Positions 38,401 to 49,982 of a stretch of 64,000 nt of DNA are shown in pieces (position 1 is the first letter of the stretch; each line of letters begins with the position of its first letter). The DNA comes from Andrena cerasifolii (Eukaryota; Arthropoda; Insecta; Hymenoptera; Andrenidae): positions 7,998,001 through 8,062,000 of the forward strand of contig NC_135126.1 in NCBI RefSeq assembly GCF_050908995.1, in the 5' to 3' direction. The notes below the pieces were generated by a model that did not search any database, was not told where the DNA came from, and saw only the letters and a program-made list of their open reading frames with translations. Position numbers and translations under genes: made by a program.

Positions 38401-40322
38401 TCGAGCTCCGTCAAAAGTAAAGTAGCACCGTCGTCTCTCCTCCCTTTATGTCGAATGCTTTAAAAGTTCACCATCGCCAGGAACTTTTGTCTCCTGCCTG
38501 TGAAATTAACCCACCCCCTGTCGCCCCTCGCGCCACTCTCGTTCTACTACAAACTCTCGCCCGGGCCGAACATTAACACGATGGTCATTTACTTCGTTAT
38601 CGCGATAAGGCGGTCGGTGGTCGGTGTAATTATATTTTTAAACGGTATCGCCGCCCTCCGGTGGAACTTGGACACTTTTGTTAAACAGTTTATCGCCGAT
38701 GCTCAGTTCCGGCGGGAATCTTTTCACGCCCGCGTACAGCGAGCGCGAAGTAAACCTCTTGCAGACGCTGTAGCAACGACGCAGGAACGATTTCAATTTG
38801 CAAAATATGGTTTTGACATTGGCAAGCATCGACGAGGGAAGCGTGTCTGCATTAAAGTACACAGACACAGCATGGGGAGGTAAGATAAATCGAATGGCCT
38901 GTTAAGAACGCGTTTCGTGGTTCAGATTGGAGGACAAAGGGGCAAGACTGTTTTTTCATGGAGAAGTAATTTGATAATGGAAAAGGTAGGTACGTCTTCC
39001 GCGCTACTCCATGGCCCACCCCCTCGAGCGAGGTTCGCCTTCGGCTTTTTAAGAAATTATATGCTCTCCAGGAGCACTTGATGTTACCGCGAGGCTTTCC
39101 TTCCTCCTGGCTTTCATTTACAGTCCCCTCCAAAGTTTCCATTCGCCCTGTCTCGAGTGCCCTCCCCTCCGTCTCGATGGAATATCGCGCGGGCAGCGAG
39201 GACGTGTCACGTTAAAAATTGTAAACCGAAGCGTTACGTGTCACACGAAAGGGACGCGACTCCGCGGGGACGTTAATTTCGCCGCCGGTGCGCCATTACG
39301 TTCCCGTCGTCGTGCAATTTATTCGCAGGAAATCTTTTTCGTTCTGGCGAGTGAAAGGACGTAAGAAGGTAGTTCCGCGATAATTAAGGAGCCGTTGAAA
39401 AATCTCGTTGAAAAACAATCTTCGCCCCCGACCGGAAGCATTCCATCCTCATTAGGCGGCGCTTTCTTCGCACGTGAATGCGTCGCAATTTAGAGAAATT
39501 GCGCGAGTACAGTCCTGAGGTCTCGTTGACACGCGAGTCGTTCGAAAGTATAATACCTTGCCGCGGCCCACTGCCACCCTCTCGTCATCGAGTCGAAAAG
39601 TACTCGCTGCTGGCAAGTGGAAATGTGTCAAGGAGAATCGCCCCTATTGACAGTGTGCAGGGGCGTTTACGAGCCCGTGTCAAAGCAGAGCGGAGCCAAA
39701 AGGGTGACAGAAGCGAGGCAAAAGGAGCAAAAGGTGCTGAACTACCTGTACGGGGGATCGTTTCCGTAAACATCTCTTTTAGACGACCATCTGCTGCGCT
39801 GAATTGCTTAGGAAGAGAGAAGAACCTCGCCTCGTAGATTGTCAAACATCTTTCACGCGCAAATGAATATGGTAAAGTAAATTATCCAACGAAGGGGCAC
39901 AGTAGGGGCATTTACGGAGCTACGTATCAAGGAAATATTTTCTAGGAAAGCAATGACAGTTCGTTAGTGATTTAACAAGAAAATGAGCTGTTTCTGAATG
40001 GAACCTTCCTTGGGATTTTAAATCGGCAAGTTCATTTAGTTTGAACGATTCCTTAGGATGTTTTCGCAGTTGCTAACAAGGGAATCGTTGAAATTGAGTG
40101 AAATGTCTATATCTAGCCTCTCGTACGAATGCGGAGTCGCTCAATTTACGTCCCAGACTGTGCAGCAGTTGGTATAATACTTTTATCGAATTTGGATTGG
40201 AAACCTGTCCAACAGGTGTATTTAGGGAATGCGGTTTTCTTTCCTGAGGCGGTACCGGGGGAGGGGGAATGATGAAATTGGAGGGCTGTCGAGAAATTTC
40301 CACGACGGAGAGCCAACAGTTG

Positions 40323-40335
40323 CCCCCCCCCCCCC
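40323..40335. repeat. poly-C run
   Basis: Thirteen consecutive C residues. Simple homopolymer; length may be unreliable in an assembly. Confidence 0.9.
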
Positions 40336-40959
40336 TCGCCGACTCATTGTCAAGGGGAATTAATTGGATTCAAAATCAGATGCGATGCCAGCTGGAGATG
40401 AGGAGTGATGTGACGTTGTGTTAGCATTTCTCATTGCTGCTACAGTAAACCAACATGCTGCGCATCTCGATGTGGCGTTGTTAAGCCTCGACATGGAATA
40501 GCCATGTAAATGGACTGATCGTGGACAAATAAGTTCTACCCTTTACACATTGCTCGTGTGATGCGGTAGCATACGTAGAACTCGTGGACAAATAGACTTG
40601 TAGACCTAGTTGCATTTCCGTTAATGATCAAGAGCGCCGGAATATATGTCTCCACGTTAATGGTCCTTTGGTAACGGTGAACTAAAATTATCCGTGTCAA
40701 TTTTAAGCTTCCACTGATGTCTAATACACTTCGAGAGCACCGAGAAAAAATACTCCGTTCCGCTTATATTTGGAACCTCTCCACGAATTCCCCGACACTC
40801 TACTTACCGCTTATTAAACTTCGAACATCATCCCATTATACGTCATCCACTTCTATCCTCAGACAGCCAGGTGTATAACGAGCCGCCCGTTAATAGTCGG
40901 GCGATCGTAAACCAATTAACGAATCTCGTGTCCGAAGGCACGGAATCAAGGGGGCGAGG

Positions 40960-41277
40960 GGTACGCGCAGCTGGAAGGATAATGGCATTGGGGCAGCAAG
41001 AAAAACGGGAGTCGAGCTTCCGGCGGGGAGGGCAAGAACGAGGAAAGAAAAAGCGGGCGGCGAGGGGCGGAAAGAAACGCGGTATGAATGGTAGCAGTAG
41101 CGAGAGATCGGAAATAAAGGAAGCTCTGAAGAAGATAGTGCAAGAAGATATAGGAAGAGAGAGCGAGAGAAAGTGGCGGGAACGAAGCGACGACTGGGGC
41201 GGCCGGAAACGGCGAAAAGGCAAGAAAAGAGGGCGGAAAATGAGCAGACGGAGGAGACGAGAGGAGGACAAGGGATG
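40960..41277 (+). repeat. purine-rich tract open on both strands
   Basis: The plus strand is strongly biased to A and G for about 300 bases. Because pyrimidine-first stop codons are scarce, it carries a 135-codon frame rich in Lys/Arg/Glu (40871-41278, plus) and antisense frames of 221 and 161 codons (40843-41508 and 40890-41375, minus). All look like compositional products: the plus frame is a monotonous basic/acidic repeat and the minus frames are Ser/Pro/Leu-rich. A short exon within it cannot be excluded. Confidence 0.5.
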
Positions 41278-42879
41278 AGTTCTAGGCTGGTCCACGAAGC
41301 TACTCCGGCTAGTATCGCTGGGAGGATGAGATTTGCAGCGTTGTGCAGCGGTTCGGGTGACGTGATGCGTTGCATTATTCATTCCTGGCCCGGTAACGGG
41401 CAACCGCCTAAGCCATGCCTCTCCGCAACGCTGTTCCGCAGCCCTCGATCCGACTGCGAGAGGTTTTGGAGCCGATCGGTTTCGATACCGCGAAGCCATC
41501 CTGGACAACGTCTATCCCGGTTCCCTCGTTGGTCATGTGTCAGATGCAATTAGTCCTCCCTGAACGGGAATGGAAGTAACCGCGTTCTAGACGGGCAGAC
41601 GCGACCGAAAGTCTTCAAAATCGTAGTAATTTACCGGGGGTGAATTATCGCGGCGGGATCTACCAGCTAGTGGCTCCTCGAGGAGAGGAGCAAATCGATG
41701 AATCCAATTTCGAGCACGTACAGCAAAAGTTCTGTCTTTTACACATAAATCCTCCGATTCACGGATAGCCGTCGCATATATCGTCGCATTCCGGGAACCA
41801 AGCCTGTGTGGCTGGCGTGGATGAAGTTTAAATCGGTGCGGCTCAGTGGCCAGGTGGCAAACAACCTGGACCACACGAGGATCGAATATAACAGACGCAC
41901 CGTGATCAATGGTCGTTGCACTGTTCATCAAGAGGACACGTGAACTCCTCTTTCATCTGTATAAAGCTCGGCACAGACGGGAGGCGTGGCGGTGACTTTC
42001 CACCCACAAAGGAAACGGGAGTCATCGACTCTGTTTCGCGGTGATTCCGCCGATGACAACGCGATCGCAAAGAGGATAGGCCCGGCCACCGGATGCCACC
42101 GATCTGTGAGCCGTCGCGCGCACCGTCGACACAATTTCGCACCGGTTCGAGGGCCCCTGAATTTTGGGTGGCGGTCGATCGGCGGTAAGCGATCCCTCCA
42201 GGGCCGCCACCCGTAAAATGAATGCGAATCTCGATGGCCCTAGATCGATAGCCGATATGCAATTAGCCCCAGCGCGAAAACAGGGAGACTCGACCGTCAT
42301 CATGGCCTGCTCTCAGCGAGGCCTCTGTGCGTGGGCGTGGCCGGCGTTCGGCACACAAAGGAAATGAAAGTCCCCCTTTGTCGAGCAGCGGTTTCATCAA
42401 AACATCGAGACCCGTGGTTCACGAAAGAGGGATACCCGTGTACATTCGAGACCGCTTGGATATTACGCGGGCCCCGGGAACGCTCCAGTTTCCTCGTGAA
42501 ATGTAAAAGTGCGTGGGTGACCAGGAAAACGTTAACCCAAGCCTACTCCTCGATCGCTCCAGCTTCCTTCGGAACATGGCGCGCAACGGAAAGGTCATCG
42601 CGCGAACGCTCTTTTAATTATGCCGGCGCAGACATCGCATGAGACCCGGCCGTAATATCAGGCGTTAATGCAGACTAATCGTTGTTCCGTTGAAACCGGG
42701 GCGGTAATTACGAAAACGATGCAAAAAGGCTTCCGGCGGTTTGGCGAGTAACGCATCCCACCGTTTAAGCCCGCGCCTCCTTTCCTTCGCCCTTGCTCTA
42801 TCTCGGCCCATCTATCACCGCGGCAAAGGGATGGTCAGGGATGATTAAAGAATTATTTCGAGGATTCAATATCTCCCCC

Positions 42880-43547
42880 GGGTCATTCCACGCGAAGTCG
42901 GACACTTTTCGGAGTAACATTTCGGATTTTGGTGCAACTTGGATGTGTTGTAGTCTTTAGGGGTATATAAACATATCTTTAACAGCTCTTTGAAATATAG
43001 TGTTTACTATTTTTCCAAAAATTATAACTGTTGAACTAATAAACTGATAAAAACGACCTTTTGGGTGCTTACAGTGCAGATATAAGAGTACCTAACAAAA
43101 ATTATTTCACTTAATAATAACGAATATTTGACCATTTATTTAGTAATTGTTCTAAACAAATGCAATTTTATAGTTGAAGACACCTTATTACAAACTTGAA
43201 AAAAATAGGAGGAGAAAGCCCTGTTTTTCCTCTTTATGGACATATTTTGAAAAACGTGGACGTTTTAAAATTGGCCAAATGAAAATTAATTGAATGTAAC
43301 GCTGCGTCAAATCACACCGGCTCGACTGGTCGCTCGGGCCGTGCGTTACTCGCAGCGGCCAACAGTTATAATTTTTGGAAAAATAGTAAACACTATACTT
43401 CAAAGAGCTGTAACATCCACAATTTTTGACATTTCGAAGAATCCTTCGAGATATGTTTATATACCCCTAAAGACTACAAAATATCCAAGTTGCACCAAAA
43501 TCCGAAATGTTGCTCCAAAAAGTGTCCGACTTCGCGTGGAATGACCC
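42880..43547. mobile_element. foldback MITE, long copy (family A)
   Basis: Same termini as the element at 7107-7344 (GGGTCATTCCACGCGAAGTC and its reverse complement), with only two mismatches over the first 78 bases. The inverted arms extend much further here, to about 43035 on the left and from about 43361 on the right, both ending in a sequence containing TTCCAAAAATTATAACTGTT. The left arm lacks about 35 bases present in the right arm. A spacer of about 325 bp includes an AT-rich part and a GC-rich island at 43300-43358. No transposase is encoded. The flanks are both C-rich, so the target duplication is ambiguous. Confidence 0.88.
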
Positions 43548-46500
43548 CCCGCTAGCCAACCGGGCGAACGTTATTTCCCAGATTTGCACTGTTGTTATCC
43601 AGCAACGTTTAAGATTAAATGAGCTCCCGGGGTTATCGCAGATGACGCGGACCCCGGGCGAACTGGATGTTCATAAATTTTCAACGAGCTGCTGGGTAAA
43701 AATAACATTCCCGTTGCGAGTGATACCGGCGAGGATATATCATTTACTATCAGCCCGTTCTGGCTTCTTTGAGCCGCCGCCCTTGCACATCGACGCACAG
43801 GGCATCATCCTCGATCTTCCTTGGCTCCCGCCGGTTCAAGAATTCTCCAACGGATAAGCGGCTTTGCTTACAGCGACGAGACCCATTCGCCTCGTGTCCC
43901 ACGTGTCCAGAGAAATCGTTTCTGCACGTGAATTCTGGAGCGCGCGACGATCGTATTATCAGCAATGCTTCTTACGTGCCTCTGAATTGTCTACGAGGGA
44001 GCAGGCTACAGATGCTCGGCGCTTTTCAAAATATTCCCCGGTCTTCCCAGCTCCGCGGGCAAAGAACAATAACGGTCCTGGTAATCACGACCGCCCCGAG
44101 CCTTCCAATAACCCTTCCACCCAGGAGATCACTCTCGATTCTAACGAGCCACAGCTCCGGCTGTTTCAACACCAGATACCCATAAATTTTCTATGCAGGC
44201 CCCAATTGCTGTACAATCGTATGGCCGATTCGTAGCCAGCCTGGAAGGTCGTACACCGTTGCTGGTCGCTCCGAAATGGAACACGCGTGTCAATGGGAGG
44301 TCCTCGGCTCTCGCAGTATCATCCAATTCAACCGATCTCCTCGTTGGGGCGAGGAACCGTAAACTTGCATCGGTTCCAGATAGGCGCCAGTACACGGGAT
44401 CGGGATACCCGGTCGAATTTGCATCGAAATTTTCGAGGGCCGGGTTTTCTTTCCCTCTCCCTTCGAACCCCGCGGCTTCTCGCGTTCCCTGCATCGAGCT
44501 GGAAACCCTTCCGCACCACGATTTCGAGGATCTTCCAAAGCGAGCCGTACGCAGCACGCTAACTTTCGTTTCGCCGTGCTCGAGAGTTCCCCGGGGGACC
44601 AATTTCCGAGCAGAGACACAGGAAAAGAGTGTCCAATTAGAGGACACTTGGAGAAGTTGCTCGGCTGTTTGGTCTTCGAAATTCAAACGAGTGGAACCAC
44701 GGGGACTCGCCCGTCTGTTTCGCGGACAGCGATTTTTAATGGACTTTTAAACACTTGAAACGGTCACCGAGGACGCTGCATCGGCCGGAATGTCTTGTCG
44801 ATGATAATAAAAGTCGCAACGTCGGGCGCGAGGAAAGTGGCGAGTCGTCCGGCTCGGGCCGACGGCAGTCGAATGGAAATTAATTCGCTGGGGGAGGAAG
44901 AGGGAGCAGTTTATGCCAGGTTCTCGGCTGAATGGGAAGAAAATCCAACCGGGGAGTTCGACCGAGTTGCTGCGCGTCACCGCTGGCCAGAGCGACGCCT
45001 TCGAAACGCCCGTTTCATTATCCCAGACGTGGAAAAGCCAGCCACGGCAGAGCCTTCGCCGATAGTGGTTATCTGCTATTAAAATTCCCCGCTGTACCTC
45101 GAGCTGCTCCGAAAAGCCCCGGACTTTCCGCCAAGTATTAAGCGTACCGGGCGCCGGCAACGGCTGCGCCACTTCTCCTTTCGCAGGATCGACCAAATAC
45201 TTTGCCAACTGTTCCGAATTTAATTCTCTGTTATTCTTACCCCTGGACGTAATTATATTCAATGTTAACAAGAACGGGTCGTATATCGTTTACGCGGGCG
45301 TACTCGTTCATGAATATTTAGCACCGAGAGTGCCAGAAGCGGTTGCAGTCGGATGTCTACGGTAAACCCGCAAAGAGCGCGTTAATAATGGATCGCCGTG
45401 CAAGCTTGGAAAAGGAATTCTCCTTCATATTTTACAGGGTCCCGTGGCTTGTAAGCCACTTTCACCGCGCGGGTAAACGCTACACTGGCGGTGTTCCAGT
45501 CCGAGGATGGCGGGACCCACGGCGGGCTAAAAACGATCAATTTTTGATACTGCAACTTGCGAAGAATAGTTCATCAATAGCGAAACGACGGTGACGAGAG
45601 GAGAATTATTCCTAAAGTGTCGAGAAGCGCAGCTCACCGAGGAGCCGTGAAGTTCGCCAACGGAAACTGTCTCTCAGCTATTGCTACCGAGCGAATCCTT
45701 AAGAGCGCGACGAGCGTTCACTTGCAAATTCCACCCCAACGGAACACGGAAACGCTATGATTCCTCCAGCTCCTTGGAACCTCACCTCCATCTCTGATTT
45801 TCGCCAATCATTGTTAAGTCGATTGTGTTACAGGAATTTCCACATTTCCTCGGATCCACGGTTGAACCGATATCTCTCCACCGAATTAATAAATCCAGAT
45901 TGACTCCGAATCGTCAGGATTATCAAAATTCTCGTTAAGTTCGTTTCGCGGTGGAGCGCTAACGAATCATGGCGAAGCACCTATCAGCGTTCGCTCTATT
46001 TCTACGGCACAGCGGAGGTCCGAAGAGGTTGCATGCTCGTTGAAAGACGGAACGGAAGCATTACCGCATAATGCCGAAAATTTAACAGGGGGACCGCGAA
46101 GGAGCGTGCGGTTTAGCGGGTTATTTGAGGAAAGTCGCTATTTTTCAGCGCGCGATTCATTATCTCGGTAACCGGAGCACTTTCCGGCGTAGCAGGGTGG
46201 GCGCATTTATATCGTGGCATGCTCGCCCCTCGCACGTTAAATCGCTCCTTTTATTCAACCGGCCGGGCACGTGAGTCGCCGTAGTTTGTCTACGTGAAAT
46301 CGAGCGGCCACGCGCGGAATCCAGGCCGCGTCTGCCCGACGGTAAGACGATTACTCGGCTAATCGCGCTTTACTTTCAACGATCGTGCTTTTGATACACT
46401 TTCGTTTGGTACGCGCCCGGCGCAACCCGGCCAGTTGAACGTTGAAAATAAAAGCCGCCGCTTTTCCTCGGCGCGATTCTTGACACCCTGTTGATTTCTG

Positions 46501-47870
46501 AGCGAGCGGGGGATGGAGAGTCGGGGAACAGCAGGTGTCACGCGCACTTTGCACGAAATCGTCTGGAGGAGACCGAGCGCGGAGAATCCAAGCAGCGCGT
46601 CGGCTCCGAGCGTAGCTTCCCGAGATATTCCTACCTGTTCGCGGAATCGAAACTAAATTACAGGGTCGCGCGGGGCCGGTGACGCGTAATGGGCATAGTC
46701 GAGAAAATAATGATTCCGGCGGTACGTGCGCGTACGTCGGTATAAATTACAAGGGGAAGTTCAGAAATTAGCCTGAAGCCGCGGCGCAACCGATGACTTA
46801 TTACCATCTGGCCGTGGAAGTTGCGTGGTCGAGCGGGAGTAACAGGTGAACGTCGATCAAGCCCGGCTAATGACGAGCATGAACGCTCGTTCGCGAAGCT
46901 ACGGAACCGGCGGATTAGTTTGTTTGCAGCGTCACGTTGGACGTAAAGTAAGGTGGGCAGGAGCGGTGCCCGCCGGGCATTTGTACGTCGGGTCTCTCTG
47001 CTTCTGGGACGGTAGTTAATTGCTGATCGATTGGAATAAATTGCCGCTGGCTGGTTAATGCCTCAATTAAAAGGGGTAACGCCGCCACGCCTGGCAAAAG
47101 CGGAGAGAGACAGGGGAAAAAGAAGCGAGGCTGCAGCCGTTTCTATCGACTTTCCCCAGTGCACGTGACGTCCAGCTACTCGCGTGTGCCCCTAGCTCCT
47201 TCTGCACAACACCGTTCGATTAGTCGGAGAATCAACGTCCACCGAGCATTTATTTCTTATTCGCACGGTCTAACACCCAGCCATTAATCCACCGCCGGTT
47301 CTATTCCGCTCTTCCTACGAAGCCAACCCGTTTCTCATTTGCATGTGTCGGCCCCCCTCTCCGGTCGATAGTATCACCTACAGGCTGATCAGCCGATTTT
47401 CTCGCTGTATGTCACCGACGAACACTCGCGACCCTTTTAATTTCGCGTCCTCGTTGCCGGACGAAATCATGCTCGACCAACTATCCAGGCCACACTCCTC
47501 TCGGCCCCCGCTGGCCGGGTCCTCGTTCCCTTCGATAATTTCGTTCTGCGATGCTTTCCACGAAGCTCCGATGTTTTTACGCCGCGCTGACGCTGCCGTA
47601 TCGAAGGGGTACCACGAAACGCGAAACGGACCTGGCAATTACGCGGAGCCAGCTTGCACGGGGACTTAGTCAAATATCGAGACACGGGAAAAAATCACAG
47701 TTAATTCGATCACCGTGGCCGCATTGAATATTTGCCGGCGGTTCCTGGACCAGACAGTCGGAACTGGGCCCCGAACCACGGGGGATAACGAAACGAAGAA
47801 AGATTCTACGGCCTCGATACGCGTGTATTATCGTGATATCGCGAGCACGCCCTATGCATACAGAGTGGAG

Positions 47871-47903
47871 GAAGAGAGAAAGAGAGAGAGAGAGAGAGGA
47901 AGG
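47871..47903. repeat. (GA)n microsatellite
   Basis: About 15 AG units with short interruptions. Simple repeat. Confidence 0.9.
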
Positions 47904-49665
47904 TAGGTCTGGTAATTGGTTTTCCAGGAAAAACAGTTTTGTCTGGCTCTCGCGGGCAGAAAAGAGGGCCAGAACGCGACAAACGGCCCCGTGTCACGAG
48001 ACACGTGCTGGGAAAGAATTCGCAGCGTGGCTGGCTTTAGATTATTCCCTGGTTCAGTGAGTAACGAACGGTATGCTAATCCGAGACTGTTCTGGCATGT
48101 TACTTTTGGGAGTTCGTGGAAACTTTTTAAATAGGAGCGTGGTCTTTCGTGCGACATACTCGTGCTGGATACAAGAGGTGATGATGCGGTCTTCTTGAAA
48201 AGAGATTGAGAAATTCACACCGTAGGTGGATGATTCGAATGAAAAGTAAAAAAAAAATACTTGGATAAACTTTGGGCGCTTCGTGCTCGTGAGTTTAGAC
48301 CGATTAGTTGAGACACTGCTCCAAGTTTCAAGTAGTATTACCCGGACTAGTCAGCCCGAGCTACCGAGAGCAATACATATCCCTGTCTCGATTGTAGGAA
48401 TGTCCAGCTCACGACTCTGACGTTTCGAGTGTCCCAAGCGTTACTGGCATACCCATCCCGCATTCGAAGATGATTTATTCGCGAAGTAATTTCGCCGTTG
48501 CACTCGCAGTAGATCAAACAGAGCCTTTATAAGTTAAAGAGCCCGTCCAAAGATTCGCGGGCTGTAACAATCTTCAATTCCCGTGAAAGGCTGCGGCCGA
48601 CTGAAACGAACCGTCCCGACGGAGACAACTGGGGAAGATTCTCTTACGCGAAGGAACAGAATTCCCTTGTCCCCATTCTGTGCGGCTACAAAACGCGGAA
48701 CCGCCAGTCCGTTTCCTAGATGTAATAATGCGAAAGTCGAGATACGGGGAGGACGGTTTGGCCGCGCTCCAGAAGAACAACGCGGAGTGACGTGTCTCAG
48801 CGGTGTGCTTCGGGTAATATTAAGGTTCTCTAACGCCGTACCAGGCCTGTCTCGTGATTCTTCCAGTTTCAATTGCACTTGGAAACGCACGATGCGAGAG
48901 CCCACACTCCGCGCGATTGGCGAAGGAAAACACTCTTAAGTGATTCGAGACGAGGGAAAGTGAAGTATCGTTTGATATAGCCGGCACTGTTATTACTCGT
49001 ATCAGCTAAATAAGCAAGATGGAAGTCTGAGCAGCTTCATTTTCGCTGAACCAGGAGTTTATTCGGCTGCGAGCGTGTAGACGACAGTTATACAGCGAAG
49101 ATGGGATTCTCGGCTGGCGCCCTCTTTACCAACACTGAAAATTTCACCGTGCCACGGGGCTCCCCATCCGTGATGCCGTTTTCTTCGTTCTACCAACGGC
49201 CAGACGAATTCTGCGCGCCCTTCAGCCTCGCAGAGTGCCTGTGTGCGTGGATTCGTGACTGTACGCCGAATAGGGTGCAACACATGGACGCGAGAAGGCA
49301 AGTCTTCGCGTTATACACACATCCTGGCATCTGTCGTCATACTGGCAGTAACATCCCTTTCAGGGTTGAATTCAATTGGTCCCCGGGGATCAGACGCGAA
49401 CGCACACACATGCGCTGGCCATGATCCGCGTGCACGAATCCGCCGGCACCGGCCAACGCCCGCGAAAGCACGACGCACGGCACAGTTTCGAATCGCGCGT
49501 CCTTTTAATCGATTGACAAACGGTCCGTCACTTCCGCCAGCCGAATGAACCGCGAACAGCCCTGAATTTCCACCGGACTAATTAAACGCCGATCCTGTTA
49601 ACCGGCTACCACCCTCGAAATTTCCCACCACCGTCAACGCTCCTCTTTTTTTTCTAACACCTCAG

Positions 49666-49982
49666 AGTTACGGAGTTGTTCGATGCTGAGACTCGAAGTA
49701 GGGGACGGTCTCCGAATTTGCGATACCACGGGCCTACTCGCGCGATATCGAATTAGCTCCAGGGAAATTTACAAGCAGCTCCGTCGATCTTTACGACCTG
49801 CGGTGGAAATTCTCGCGCGGCTCGAATTACCGGAATTCGATAGCCGCAATCCTGCGGCCACGGGATTTGTTGCCATTGCGAGCAGCTGCGATGCAACGGA
49901 TTGGATGCATCTCTTTCGTCACAGGGGGGTTGGCGCTAGAAGCGACGATTTCGGTGGCTTGATGTCGACAACATTAGCCTGA
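49666..49982 (+). other. weak candidate exon, unidentified
   Basis: A run of T and C ending in CAG (about 49643-49665) looks like a splice acceptor. After it one frame stays open for about 105 codons to a stop at 49980-49982, with an ATG at codon 6. The residues show no domain, signal peptide or membrane segment. Codon use is mixed and not clearly coding. It may be chance openness beside a polypyrimidine tract. Confidence 0.15.

Larger units (their letters stand above)
32418..42879. other. non-coding stretch, no gene supported
   Basis: About 10 kb with no recognised gene. It holds a poly-C run at 40323-40335 and a purine-rich tract at about 40960-41277. Elsewhere there are only domain-free open frames. 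The many TAATTA words are a general feature of the whole window. Confidence 0.55.

Noticed and set aside
40843..41508. 221-codon minus-strand open frame, the longest in the window
   Set aside because: It lies opposite a purine-rich tract, is Ser/Pro/Leu-rich without any domain, overlaps two other long frames and has no start or splice context.
44141..44750. Open frames of 181 and 185 codons on opposite strands
   Set aside because: Several frames are open at once, no domain or codon bias is present, and some begin at non-ATG codons.
47866..47903. Glu/Arg-repeat open frame
   Set aside because: It is a translation of a GA microsatellite.
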